Position numbers and translations under genes: made by a program
Assembly: GCA_018350325.1 (NCBI GenBank)
Contig: JAEVLN010000018.1
Coordinates: 1,554,185-1,618,184 of the forward strand
Reading direction: 5' to 3'
Length of the DNA stretch: 64,000 nt
Origin: Globodera rostochiensis
Taxonomy: Eukaryota > Nematoda > Chromadorea > Rhabditida > Heteroderidae
Shown: positions 13,271-25,574 of the stretch, in pieces
Numbering within the stretch: the stretch's first letter is position 1
How the letters are laid out: every line of letters starts with the position of its first letter
The notes under the pieces: model-generated
Database searches by the model: none
Told to the model about the DNA's origin: nothing
What the model saw: the letters and a program-made list of their open reading frames with translations, nothing else

Positions 13271-13420
13271 AATGGACCTTGCCGAAGCATCTACTTAACC
13301 ATTTGTATAAACATTCCGTCAATGGCATTTTATATTGTCGAAATTTTCACCATCGTTCGCCACCAAAAGTTTCTCGACTCATTCTACGGGCTACCGGCCC
13401 GAATCCCATCCGTCCGATAA
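13271..13420 (+). pseudogene. srg exon-1 remnant on the opposite strand
   Basis: Read on the plus strand this encodes a clear relative of exon 1 of the srg gene: SIYLTICINIPSMAFYIVE aligns with IIYLAICITIPSTALYIAE, followed by IVRHQKFLDSFYGL against IVRHKKFHNSFYALF. It ends at TAA (13418-13420) with no donor in the right place and no in-frame ATG before the helix. It shows an inverted duplicate once stood head-to-head with the intact gene. Confidence 0.7.
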
Positions 13421-13888
13421 CTGCTATTTGAGAGCTAATTTGTAAGTAATCATTTAATTATTTTAAATTCTTAGTGGTTCTTTTTAATCAGCAATTTTTG
13501 AACAATGCGCAAGATTAGAAATAGACAATTTTTATTGTTCATTTAAAGACATTAGGAATTTTGTTAACTTTTCTTTTAGTATTTGCTTAATAAGAGTAGT
13601 GTCGTCTTGAAAAATTCCGCTTCATCATTATTCAAGATCCAACATCCTAAAATGCCACAGCGCAAAACACCAACCAACAAATCTCTGCGACGAACCTGCG
13701 ATGACATCACCCAAAGATATGAAAATGGAGATCGTAAAAATATATTAAAATATGTAAGCTATTAATTAATATTTGTAATTTGGGGGGGGCGGGGGAACAG
13801 AGGTGATAATTATTTATAAACGGGTAATCCGCTTTTTTCGTTGTGCACTTTGTTTAATAAAATGGGAATTAATTGCCTAAGGGAGCGT

Positions 13889-13972
13889 GCTAGGCTGGCC
13901 GAGTGGTCTGAGGCGCTGCGCTCAGGTCGCAGTCCTCTTCGGAGGGCGCAGGTTCGAATCCTGCGGCTTGCA
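13889..13972 (+). tRNA. tRNA-Leu (CAG)
   Basis: An 84-base type II tRNA: D arm with GGCCGAGTGGTCTGAGGC, anticodon stem CTGCG/CGCAG with loop CTCAGGT (anticodon CAG), long variable arm TCCTCTTCGGAGGG, T arm GCAGG-TTCGAAT-CCTGC, discriminator A. The acceptor stem has two mismatches (GCTAGGC against GGCTTGC), so the copy may be decaying. A T-run follows at 13976-13981 as a Pol III terminator. Confidence 0.8.
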
Positions 13973-14599
13973 TTATTTTTTTTAATTTTATGAAAATATT
14001 CCGTTTATTGTCAAATTAATTATATTTTTATTTAAAATTTTTTTCTTTATTAATAAAAAAGGTTACAAAAATCTTTTAAGTTTTATTTATGTCTCAACAT
14101 AAAGTATTCTGAATAGCAAACAAGCCCCAATTATTAATTAGAAAAAGAATCAAGAAAAGATATTATAAACGGCAAAATACTTTAAAAAATGAAATTGCTA
14201 AATATGTAAAATACGTGTAATTGCGAACATCCTTTCAACCGTATTATAATTCCACCCGATGGCAATGAAGCATAACATAAATAAATTTAAATAATTTAAT
14301 CATTCAAAATTTATAATAATAAAAAATTAAACTTTTCATATTTAATTTAAATATATTGTTTGCTGTGTGAGTAGCTTTTGAAGTTGGTTTAAAAATTATA
14401 GAACAAATAATTATTCAATAATTTTTATGTATTTAAACAATAAATTTTGGTAAAAGCTTAAAATTGGCTAAAAGCAAACAGTGCCCATATGATTATACTA
14501 TTATTTATTATAAATCGCACTTAATTGTCGTGACTTGCATGAAAATGCTAAAAAATTAAACAAAACAAATAGTATAAATTAAATTTTATTACTGGACGG
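13973..14599. other. AT-rich spacer without a supported gene
   Basis: Almost pure A/T with short runs. No exon borders or repeats stand out. Confidence 0.5.
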
Positions 14600-14607
14600 G
14601 TGATACC

Positions 14608-15768
14608 TAGAGACCGGACTGGATCTGGATCCAGACCTGGATTTTTCTGGATCCAGATCCAGAAATCCAGGTATTCTCCACGATCCTGGATTTTTCTGGA
14701 TCTGGATTTTTAATCCAGAAAATCCAGATCCAGGTCATTTCCAAAATCCAGATCCAGATCCAGGGGCTCAGACCTGGATCCAGATCCAGATCCAGAATCC
14801 AGGTAATTGGACCTGGATTTTCCGTTATGTATTGGATTTAAGACAGTCGATTCCTCATCTGAGGTGGTGGCGTATTGTATTATAACTTTTCGTGAGTATC
14901 TATGTCGAGTAAGCAATTTCTAAAAACTTTTTAAGTGTATACAATTTTTTAAGAATATTTTTAGGCGGTATTTACAAACAACTTTTTGGAATTTTCATTT
15001 GTTTGGTTGGACGAAATCACTGTCTATAACTTTGTCAAATGTTGAGGGGGGACCTTTTTTGTTTTATAAGATTGGTAATTAATGGACTAAAAGATTCTTG
15101 TTAAATCTTCAAAAAAATTTCCCGGACTCCCATTCCTAAAAAACTTCAAAATACAGTTTTTTTAAAATTTTGGTTGAAAATCTGTTAACAAATTGAGTCA
15201 AAAATTCAAATTTTTTCCCGGCGGCGCCTAACGGCACCGCCGACCCCCGCCCCTCTAGTAAGCAAAATTCGCAAAAAAAGCATCTTTGAAAAATGCGAAA
15301 ATTTTGTGCAATTTTCTTAACAAACATGTTAAAATTGCAAAATTTTTCCCGGCATCGCCGTCGGACCACCAACAACGAAATCCGGGCTAGATATGGAATC
15401 ATAAAAATTTGACCATAAGTTTATGAAAATTTTCATCTTTCCTTAAAAAAATCAATTTTAAAAAAATTCAAATCTCTGCTTAAAGTAGGACAATCATTAT
15501 AAACTAGGAGAAAACAACCGAGAAAAATTAGAGAAATATTATCGACAAAGAGTTATTTTAAAATTTTGAACAAACCTAAAGGTTTGGGTGATTTTACAAA
15601 AAATTTTTAAATAATCCAGATCCAGGTCTGGATCCAGGCCTCCACGAACCTGGATTTTTCTGGATCTGGATTTTTTCTGGATTTTTAATCCAGAAAATCC
15701 AGATCCAGGTCATTTCCAAAATCCAGATCCAGATCCAGGTCCAGGTTTTTTGAAAATTCCGGTCTCTA
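14608..15768. mobile_element. Non-autonomous hAT-like DNA transposon
   Basis: Ends are TAGAGACCGGA and its complement. They are flanked by the perfect 8-bp direct repeat gtgatacc at 14600-14607 and 15769-15776, the target-site duplication length of hAT elements. Just inside both ends lie clusters of CTGGAT/ATCCAG hexamers (14618-14830 and 15612-15750), in the place where hAT transposases bind subterminal repeats. The 1161-bp body has no transposase; it carries the GC-hairpin repeat family. A further TAGAGACCGG end lies at 47522. Assignment to hAT rests on duplication length and terminus form only. Confidence 0.8.
15115..15395. repeat. Interspersed GC-hairpin repeat, copy 2 (inside the hAT-like element)
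   Basis: Two GC blocks (ggcggcgcctaacggcaccgccga near 15221 and ggcatcgccgtcggacc near 15351) with flanks matching copy 1. Open frames here, for example 15136-15402, are repeat shadows. Confidence 0.6.
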
Positions 15769-15997
15769 GTGATACCCAGCGCCGCAAATTTAAACATTAT
15801 AATTAATTTAATTAAATTAACAAAATAGCAAAGAAACCCCATTAATTAATTAGAAAAAGGAACAGAATCATGAAAAGATATTATAAACGGCAAAATACTT
15901 AAAAAAATAAAATTGCAAAATACGTAAAATATAATAAATCATATTTATGAAATACTAAATAAATTAACTGTTATAGACGTAAATAAAAAAGTTTTAC

Positions 15998-17561
15998 CTT
16001 GCACGAGCACCATTAATCGTTTCCAGTCGTAACATTGTCTTCACGTGCGGATAACTTGTATTAAACCTAAAAAAATCGGTTAATAAAAAAACATCCAAGT
16101 TCATTAAAAAGGTAACAAAAATAAATGCAAAGCGTAAATCAGCAACTAAATTATTTGGTAATTACTGATCGTCGTTGTTATTCAGCAACTGCGTTTTGAC
16201 GTAATTAGCATTATTAAACAAGAAATAAATTTCAAGAATAAGAAGAAATGTTTGACAATCAGTAAATTATGTAAATTAAAGTATTCAACCAACAAAATTA
16301 AGTTAAAGATTATATATTTACCAATTTTCTTACGATTAAACTTTGATTAAGCAAATGAACGAGCTTGACTAAAAGTTTCGATGCATTAAAATATTGTTAA
16401 CAACATTAAAATTCGGTTGTGAATAATTTATAAAATATAAATATCATGTGAAATTTTATCAAAATAAAAAAATCCCAATTTACATCGATTCGAATTTTTG
16501 ACGAGGCCTGCAAGCTGTAGAAAAAAACCGTATGTGGTACATCATTCGTGAACTCGTATATTAGAAAATGACAAGAAAATACATCCTCAAGAATAAATGC
16601 TTTTAAATATTTAAAAATGATTGCAATGCGGGACTTTGCAGAACAGGATCATCATCATTACAGCAATAATTTAGAGTACGCATTTGTATACGTAAAAAAA
16701 TCGATCAGATTTATCAATTTGAAATTTTTATCCAAATAAAAAATCCAATGCATTCATTCGCCAAACATATATATATATATATATAAGAATATAACAAGAA
16801 AAGCCTCAAAAATAAAAAATAAACTGTGTTTGTAAGCCGAATAGATAATAGCCAGCTAAAGTGATGATAAAAAAGAAAAGCAAAACATTTAACTATAAAA
16901 GTTTTAATAAATAAAATAAAATTTTTTAAGCAAAAAGTTACATTCAAATCGTATTGATCAAGTGCATAAGTGCAATTTCATGGCGAACAAAATCACAAAT
17001 TAAAACAAAGCTTTGCAGGCTCGTAACTAAAATAAAACGGAGAATAGTGTCGAAAAGTGTGAAATAAGCTAAAATTGTAAAAAATGAATTAGAATTATAA
17101 AATATCGAATTAAAATATATTTTTATCCTGATCATAATAAAAAAAAAGTAAAAGCCTACTATTATAACAAATATATTTGATGTTAACATAAAAATTTGTA
17201 AAAATCTTGAGCTATCCATGTCATTGAGATTCGCACCTAGGCAGAAGTGAGCCAACGCTAAACGGTATTGGTCATAGGCACATGTTCTGCACTTTTTCTT
17301 ACTTTTACACAGCTCTTACACATCATTGTAGATAAAGAGCGTTACATACCATACACAGGATAGAAGTATTGTATTGGCTAAGCAATATGGGGCAAAAGTA
17401 TTACTCAACTCTGGTACACCCTCCATTGCAAAGCATGATTTTCTCAAACAAATCTGTCTTTAAGTTACTAGGGTGGCAATGATCATGATGAGGACAATGA
17501 TGCGCATGAATGGGGCCATCTCCATTAAATGGGAAAGCTTGCCGAAATAGCCAGTGAATTG
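15998..17561 (-). CDS. Five exons of an unidentified membrane protein
   Basis: Minus-strand exons 17561-17469, 17420-17346, 17236-17188, 16514-16484 and 16066-15998 each have AG/GT borders and are mutually in phase (0, 0, 1, 2). The first encodes an amphipathic stretch SHLMEMAPFM followed by a strongly hydrophobic helix RIIVLIMIIATL; the second a probable extracellular Cys-containing loop and a second hydrophobic segment YCLANTILLSCVWY. The last ends KTMLRLETINGARA. I do not recognise the family. The 48-nt intron 1 uses a weak acceptor (atggag). Upstream and downstream exons must exist. A competing open frame at 16944-17255 is hydrophobic but does not join in phase. Confidence 0.45.
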
Positions 17562-18630
17562 CTAACAAATAACGAAACCAATTTAAAAGTTGAAATTAAA
17601 TATGATTTATTGGTTTTCATACGGAAATAATTTCAAAATTTATTTATGATTTAAAAAAAACAAAAAGACAGAAACACGTCACGGAATAAAAAACAACGGA
17701 CCACTCAATTTGTATTCAATTTTATAATTGTGCTAGTTTTAGCTTTTTTGTTTCTTGGTCGAGACCAGAGACCCAGACTCTCGAGCACAACTAATATCTA
17801 TCATTTTATTTTCACCAATATTTTTATAAAATAACTTTTTTTAATAACTTTTTATTAAAACTAAATCAAGGATGGTGAGGTTTCATTCGCTGTTTTACTC
17901 TAATTGTATTTATTAATTTTACGATAAACTTAATTTGCCTTTTAAAAATAAACCTCAAAACAGCAGGCGAATTTTATACGCAGCAAATTAATGCCTCAAC
18001 ATTCCGCAGTCAAAGGTCTTAGAACCTCCCTAAATTTAAAAAAACAATTGCCCATCCATCGATTTTTTCTGTGAGGCAGCAAAACCGAACACGAAGTGGT
18101 GCCCGAACGCTGTATACCACCTGAGCATTTTTTCTGTGGCTTTGCCCCCAAATCAAGTTAATAAATTGACATTTATTTTTTCAAGGTTTTTGAAGAAAAA
18201 AAAGGAATGTTCACATATTAAGGGCAATAAAAATATTACATATTAAATGCCAAAAAAAAACGAGATTAAATTTCATAAACTGTTGTATTATCGCAAAACA
18301 GATGCATAAATGGTAGAAGAAACGTTTTTCTTCTACAAGTTAAAATAAAATTACTCCTAAATTAAATAGTTTAAAGAATGTTGTGAAATAAATGTTATGA
18401 AAAAACTTAAATAAAGACCCAAATATAGGATGTAGTTCTGTATAATCAACTAATAATATTTTAAATCTTATCCATTTTTCCTAAGAATAAAAGTGTAAAA
18501 GGCAAATAAATAAGGAAGAGTATTTTATGATAAAGGTTATTAAAGATTAAAAAAAAATTAAAATTGTTTAAAATAAAGGGTAGATGACAAAATAAACTTA
18601 AATTAATTGAATTAATAAAAATAGCACAAG
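17562..18630. other. Mostly AT-rich; repeat end and one unresolved GC island
   Basis: Contains the inverted GTCTCG-type terminus at 17755-17792. The GC-richer island 18003-18165 is open in several frames on both strands, and a TTTTTTCTGTG motif occurs twice in it, so I cannot assign a strand. Confidence 0.4.
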
Positions 18631-19366
18631 ATGGAACATGAACCGAAATCGTTCGCGACCAACAATAAGAAGCGTTGGTTTCACCGTCATCGAGGCTTCC
18701 AACTTTCTAGTAAAGAAAAAATCATTAAAATTACCAACAAAAGTGGCTTTGCTTGGATAAGCCTGAAAGGTAGAGATATGAAACAGTTTAATTGAAATCT
18801 AAATGGTTCATAAAAGCCCAAAGTTATTAAATACTTGTAATTAAATTTATTTATTCGAATGCTTGAAGATTTAGAAAAAAATGGAATAAGTACTGATTCC
18901 TTCATTATTCTTCTAATGGGTAGAAGAAAAAGTATAAATAATGTTTAAACAATATACAGAAACATTAATTTATTTATTCTTTAATTGTGCCAAGTTAAAT
19001 GCTTAAGCAAAAATAAAATTGTTTACACGGAAGACAATTATCAGAAAAATGAAAATATACTCGGCAAACAACGTTATCAAAACAAATTTTGGCAAACGCA
19101 TTTTTGGCAACCAAAACCATTGGTTACTAATCAAAAATAACGACATAACAAAAAAAAAACCAAGCAATAAAAAATTCAAACAAGCCGATTTAAAACGTTT
19201 TAATAGCCAAAGCAAATGGCCAATTCTCTGGGCTTTCCCGCGTCGGATATATTTGATGACAGCTGTTTTGACTGCGCAAATCAACAACATGCCCCGTTTG
19301 GAAAGGAGGCAGTGCCATTTTCCACCTATCTTTTTCGGACTACCATAACAATAATAATTAATATTT
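18631..19366 (+). CDS. Two putative exons, unknown product
   Basis: Exon 18631-18709 opens with ATG (MEHEPKSFATNNKKRW...) and reaches a donor GTAAAG. Exon 19207-19366 follows an AG acceptor, reads MANSLGFPASDIFDDSCFDC and ends at a strong GTAAGG donor. The composition is that of a soluble protein and differs sharply from the surrounding A/T sequence. The two do not join directly in phase, so an exon between them is missing or the pairing is wrong. No family recognised. Minus-strand open frames at 18687-18905 and 19003-19290 overlap them and are likely shadows. Confidence 0.4.
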
Positions 19367-19508
19367 GTAAGGCTTGATCGAATAAATAATCAATACATAG
19401 CTTTTTTTAAATAGCAAAGATTGAATAAAAGCAGTAGTAATAAACTCCTGAAAAATGTATTCATAATTTACCAATAAACATCAATATATTACTAATAATG
19501 AAACATTA

Positions 19509-19727
19509 AAGCCTTTTACATCTGCCATGTTGTGGGAGCTTTTTAATGGTGTCGTAAAGCATTTTCATCGGAAGCGTGCGAAGGCGCGGTATAGGTCTAT
19601 TAGTTTTTACCTACGCGCGAGGCCGCACGCCAGCACCAACAGTGGTTGCGGATTAGGCATCTCCATTAGAAGGAGGTGCTTCCATTCGTCGTGTCGAGGT
19701 GTTATTTTTCTTAAAATTAACAAGTAA
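19509..19727 (+). CDS. Possible Arg-rich exon, unknown
   Basis: A GC-rich island fully open on the plus strand for over 65 codons after an AG at 19508, Arg/His-rich, with a possible donor in AACAA-GTAAAA near 19720. The minus strand is also partly open (acceptor at 19710, donor at 19610, reading KHLLLMEMPNPQPLLVLAC), so the strand is uncertain. Confidence 0.3.
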   Translation, partial: KPFTSAMLWELFNGVVKHFHRKRAKARYRSISFYLRARPHASTNSGCGLGISIRRRCFHSSCRGVIFLKINK

Positions 19728-22559
19728 AATAATACAAATAATATCTTGGTTTTAAATTTAATACTAAATATATCTTGATTTTAAATTTAAATACTAAATA
19801 TTAAAAACGTAAAAATAAATAAATATAAATTTTAATAACAATCTAGCGCGTTTACAGTACCTAAACACGCAAAATTCGCGCGTTTACAGTAATAGTTGGT
19901 AAATTTTTTTAAAAAAAACACCACCCTTCGCCAGTTGGCGACAATTATAAAAGTACTTTTTATTAATTAAATAATTTCGTCAATAATACGATTTGCCTAA
20001 TGCGACCAAAGTATCAAATAATTATAATAAATAAAATCGGCATCCGACGACTATTCGCCAAAGATGACCATTTTTTAAAATAATTATAATTAATATTTGC
20101 GCAAAATAATAATGGACCTGTATTAATGTAAAAATTTTAAGGATGTAAACAAAATGGTTAAAATGAACTAAACAAATCACGAAATTATAAAAATACAAAT
20201 GTTTATGCATTCACCTTTCCAAATTTTCTTTGTTTATACATAAAAATATGAAAAAGACCAGTGAAGCATTGGTCACCAATCTAACAAATAATAATTAGTA
20301 AATAAACCAAATACAACATCAAAATTGGAAGAAGGAAAGGTAGGAGTTATAGAGAAATTATATAATTATTTATCATGAAATCAATAATAAATATATAATT
20401 TTGATCTTATTTTGCATATGCCATTTTGTCATCGCGACAACATAAGTCACAGTGTAGTGGCTTCTGTTATATAATATTATAAAAGCTCAATATTCAGAAA
20501 GCCAAACAACAGGTTATTAAAGATAACCTTAAGAACATTTAACGGTTTATTTTAAAATTGAAAGGCTAAACTGTACTCAAAATATCAACAAAAAGTATAA
20601 TTATAAAAGGTTGTCTTCGCAAATAATTTAAGGATTATATTTAATAGAAGGTTTATCTTGATGACCTTCTTCCATGTCCTTATTCAATACTGTACTATGT
20701 GTTTAAATTCAAACATTAAAAAGTTCTGAATGTGCTTTTTATTTTTATTACAAAAAAACAATTTTTTTAAAAAGAAAACTTTAAGAAGATTTAAAACAAA
20801 CGAGAATTTTTATTAATAAAAATACCAACTCGCTATACAAAATTTAACAAAATAAAAAAATAAATTTTAAAACAAAAAATAAATAAATAATGATTGAGAC
20901 TAAATAATAAACCAAAGTTAATTTAATTTTGTTGGTGAGAGCCGGTCCGGCATACAGAGTTGTATTGTGTCAATTTAAATTAAAAAAAAATAACTCAATT
21001 AATTAATTTTTCTTGTAAATACTCAATTTTTTGAAATGATTTAATTGTAAAAAGTAATCAATTAATTTCGTAGAAATAAAAATTATTTGTTTTTTGCCAA
21101 AAATTGAAAAATTACAATTTTGAAACCGAACGACACTTTTATATACATATTTCTAAAAGAAATTGTTAAAATTTATGATTCATTTTACCAAAATATAATT
21201 TAAATCATTATTACAAATAACTTCTTTAATTGCACAAATTATTTCGTATTTTTTTGCAAAAAACCCCACGCATACGAGTGGGAAAACTTTGAAAAACACC
21301 TCACAATTTGCGAATTTGATGGCCAATACCAGCTGTCGGGTATTTTAATGGCAGCACTGATATTAAAGAAACTAAGCATACCAAAAGAACGCCATGGATC
21401 AAGTCATAGTGGGACCTTTTTGTTTTGAAAAATTAAAAAATCCCGCAATCCCGCGCAGGATCCCGCAAATTTAAAATGCGGGATTTCGGGATCTGCGGGA
21501 TTAATTCCGCAACCCGATCCAGCACGAGATTTTGAAAACTAGTCCCGCAGCGGGATCCGCAATTTCGATATTGCCGCACTCTACTAAGGATCTAGTGAGT
21601 GGTGTTAGTTATTGTTTTAAAAAAATAGATTATGACTTTAAAAAATATAAACCCATTTAAAAGAATTTAATATTTTATTTTAATTGTCCAAAAGCTTGGA
21701 ACAATTGTTATGACATACCGCATAACTCAAGTATAAAAAATAACTAAAAAGTTGGACGGTTGATCTATTTCCAGATCAAACTATAAATATTCATAAATAA
21801 ATATTATAAATGTCCAAAAGAGACCCGCGAAATAAATTAGTAAGAATTATATTCAACTAAAATAAGCACAATATAAATAAATATAATGAATGTATAAAAT
21901 CCAAAAGATGAAATATAAAAAGATAAAATTAAAATAATAACTAAAATAGTGTAAATGCGAAAAATCAAAACCGATTAAAAATTATTTTATTACACGAATT
22001 AGAACTTCAATTGAATATTAAAAAGCTTATTATGTATCCATCATAAAATCTTTCAACTAAACTCAAGTGATTGTTTCCAAAATCTTAAATTTCTAAAATA
22101 GTATTTGAAATATGAGCCATTCTACTAATTCTGGCCAGGTTCTCTAACAATTATTATTATTAATTTTTATTTAGCAGAATCTGAAAACATTATTTCAATT
22201 GAAAAAAATAAAACCCATAAAAAAATTAATACTTAAAAAATCAAAATTATAACTTCCCAATTAAATAAAATGAAATTGAAAAATTAAATATTTTTTGAAA
22301 AATTATGAAAAACAAAACAAATTTATTTATTAAAAAAAAAGTTAACGAATTTAGGGTCTTAAATTTTGAAAATTTCAAATTTAAGTAAGTCATAAGTTTG
22401 GTAAAGTATTTATTAAGACACAACATTGTTTTAAAAAAAAGTAGAAACGCTTAATCAAACAAATCATGTTCTCAAATATAATATTAAAAATCTATTTGCT
22501 TATAAATTAAAAAAGAAAACAAATAAGTATTAAAGTTTATATTCGCGGATTCTTTTTTA
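19728..22559. other. AT-rich, gene-poor; one repeat block
   Basis: The motif gcgcgtttacagta occurs twice at 19847-19891. A TGCGGG repeat lies at 21430-21583. No exon is convincing; 20022-20210 is low-complexity. Confidence 0.45.
21430..21583. repeat. TGCGGGAT-rich repeat ending TAGAGTGCGGCAA
   Basis: Repeated TCCCGC/GCGGGA words end at TTGCCGCACTCTA, whose complement TAGAGTGCGGCAA looks like a hAT-type terminus with subterminal repeats. A diverged relative (TCCTGCA words, ending TTGCCGCACTC) is at 53395-53532. No matching duplication found. Confidence 0.5.
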
Positions 22560-23038
22560 GGTACTCTTTAAAAGGATGGCTATGGATTTTTATCTTAGTG
22601 ATGGCGGCCATCTCTAAGAATAATTTAAAGAATATAATTATTTTAAAAATATGTAATGTTTCACTGTTCAAAAACCCAAAAAAATTATTATTTTTTTTAA
22701 AAATAACATATATATTAAAAACTGTTTTATTAATTTTTTGCGTTGTGCGTTGTAAAGTACACCATCATTATTTCATAGAACAAGCTTTTGTTGCACCTAT
22801 TTTAAGTAAATATTTACCTTTGGATTTTACGAGATTATTATCAATCGTTAGTCAAGAACTTTATCATTCATTTATGAATTTATTAAAATTAATGTTCGCT
22901 AGTGCTTTATCATTAGTAGATATCTACTACTTCAATAAAAGCATAGTAAATTACAGAAAAAATATTTTCTGGATACAATTATATTTTTTTAGCATGCTGT
23001 TTTTGTCATTTTATGAGAGTAATTTTTGGTTTTTTTAA
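22560..23038 (+). CDS. Possible exon of a multi-pass membrane protein
   Basis: An acceptor (ttctttttttag) at 22560 opens a frame of about 159 codons ending at TAA 23036-23038. It includes hydrophobic stretches near LLFFLKITYILKTVLLIFCV and WIQLYFFSMLFLSFY and the less biased segment VDIYYFNKSIVNYRK. Length and acceptor favour a coding exon, but A/T-rich sequence gives hydrophobic open frames by chance. No family recognised. Confidence 0.3.
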
Positions 23039-25574
23039 ATAAGTATTTTTTAGATATTAAAGCTCCTCGTTAACTTATTATTATATGTTTACGTTTTTAT
23101 GTTGTTGAATAATATTTGTAGATTATAACATTTCGTGATAATTAACATAATATTGCGTTGTAGACTTTATTCATCATTATAAAATAATAAAAATATTGTT
23201 TCTTTTCTCGATTAAAATGATGCCCAGAATACAATTCAACCACCCTCATATTGAATTGGGCTGCTGCACAATTCTATTGACGAGGGGTAGAATAGCGTAA
23301 ATTATTCCAATAGATACTTATTTATGACTTAAAGCCTGTCACCTTAACCTTTGTCTTTTGTGAGTGGGCCTTTGCTTAGGTATTTTTATTGCAATTATTA
23401 TTTTGTTGTAATTTATTTACATACTCAGATAGTTATTTTGTTTCTTTATTATTTCCTGTTTTAATATACTTTTGGTTTAATTCTTTGAATTAATCTTTCT
23501 AGTCTTCTTAGATTATGACATTAAGCATCTGGATTTCTAACATTTATATGAGGTACATGAGCACAGCATGTATTTACAAGAATTAAGATCCATTGGCGTG
23601 ATTTTGGACAGAAATTCTTTTAACCGCTTTTTGCAAAAAATATTGTAAAATAAATAACTTTATTCATTTTTTCACATTTTTTATACCTATCGTATACATT
23701 TTTTTGCAGAATTTGATAGTGTGCGTTCAATACATTCTTATTTATTTTTTATATCCTTGAAAAGGCTCTGTCCCAAGTGAAATAGGCATAAGTGAAGTCG
23801 AGTTTACTCAAATATTTGTTTTTGTATTTTGCATGAAATGGTTATCGTTTATTAAATTTGTTAGATTTTTTGCATGATTATATTTATATTGATTTTCAGA
23901 TAAATTTCCGAATTTTTAGACATTTTTTTAAAAAGGTTTAAATGTGCGGTTTAAAAATATTGTTGATTGTAAATGTGGAAAATCGATATTTAGATATAAA
24001 AATTTAATCATTGTTAATTAATATAGATTTGTAAACGCTTATTTGTGTAAATAAATGATTTACAAATTAAGCTAATTTGAGAGCATTGCAGTTTTTCTAA
24101 AGCAGCAGTTATCTTTAAAAATTATATAAAAAGGCGGAAATCGAGATACCCAGAAAACGAGTAGCTGCCACATATTTGGCAATATTGCGATTACAAATGA
24201 AAATAAACTGAACGGGAAACACTGATTTAAAACTCACTTGATGGTGTTTGTTGTGTTGACATTGCAGATTAAACAAATAATTTTAAATTAAATGCATTAT
24301 CGATAAAACAAGAATGCTTAAATGAGTAATGAAAAATACTTAACTAATCAAAAAACCAAATTATCAAAAGATTTTTACTATAATTAAATACAAAAAATTG
24401 CAATCATACGAAGGAAGTTGGCAGAAACAATGGTGTGTAATATTTGACATAATTTTTTCTTGTTTTTAAAATAAACACTTTAAAATATATGTTTGATCGT
24501 CCACTGCTGAATAACACCAAAAACTAATTTAAGAATCCAAAATCTAAAAGCTTTTCATAAAAAATATCTAAAAGAAATCTTATCGCAAAGACCGCGACAA
24601 GGATAAAATTATTAAATAAATTAAAAATAGGCAAAACTTTGGATTTCGAAGCACTTCGTCTGTTGAGCACTGATAAATGTGAGAAGCGTGCCTCAACTGC
24701 ATATTCTTTTGTTCATTTTTTGAAGAGTAACGATTAAAGAGGGTTGGAACAGCAAATTGTTAGACAGCTAAATGTTAGAGCAAACGAATCACTTATACAA
24801 TAAACAGATCGTTCTAAAATTAGGTTTATTTGATAAATAATAGTTTCAAATAATTTTTTTTACTTAAAAGATAAAAAGCCAAAAAATGCACAAACTCTTT
24901 CTGTGTCTTTATAAAATAGGTGAATGTATAAAAACCAAATAAATGCACAAAATATTAAAAAAAAATGTTCAAATATATAAAAAATATTTTTAAAAAATCA
25001 AAAAAAAAAATAGTTTTATCATATTCGAAAAATGACAGCCAGACCCCATCAATAAAAAACAGAAACCTATTAAATGTATTTACTTTAAAGCACTTCTATA
25101 ATTTTATACCAGGCAGAATAAAACATTTTACTATATAGTTTTGCCTATTTTGACCGAAATCAAATGGGTAATTCGGAAAATATTTCGTCTTTTTCCTAAT
25201 GGTCTGTTTAAATGACTTATTCACTATGAAAAGCTAATTTGATAAACACAGTGATTTAATTAATTTAAATTGAATTACTCAAATCCACCCATGGAATTAA
25301 AAATAAATAAAAATAAAATTTGAGAAAAATGTTATGATTAAAGGAATTTTACAAACTTACATAAAACATCTTCAAATAAATAAAGTCAACAGCTGAATTT
25401 ATTATAAAGTACGTCTGCAGGTAACATATTGGGAGAACAACATATGTGACGATTTGCGTAAATAATAAAGTATAATATCGGATTCAACGCACAAAATAAC
25501 ATAATAATTTGGTCGTAATGTTGCAAAATTCTGGCATGATAAAAAAATAAATTTTGTTATATTAATTTCAACAG
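23039..25574. other. AT-rich, no firm gene
   Basis: Small islands at 23219-23300 (plus frame MMPRIQFNHPHIELGCC) and 24630-24710 could be exons but lack paired splice borders. A 28-nt candidate exon 25393-25420 has both borders but does not join in phase with the next exon. Confidence 0.35.

Noticed and set aside
16488..16545. Alternative unspliced reading FTNDVPHTVFFYSLQ across the ctacag acceptor
   Set aside because: It is open but does not join the neighbouring exons; the exon starting at 16514 does.
16944..17255. 103-codon hydrophobic frame resembling an SRA/SRAB-type receptor exon
   Set aside because: It has no acceptor in its own phase, is very A/T-rich, and a shorter exon at 17188-17236 in another frame joins its neighbours in phase.
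17421..19600. Apparent 14-15-nt introns (GTAACTTAAAGACAG near 17468 and GTAAAAACTAATAG near 19610)
   Set aside because: Each can be replaced by a normal intron using a later acceptor (48 nt at 17421-17468; about 90 nt or opposite-strand coding at 19510-19610), so ultra-short introns are not needed.
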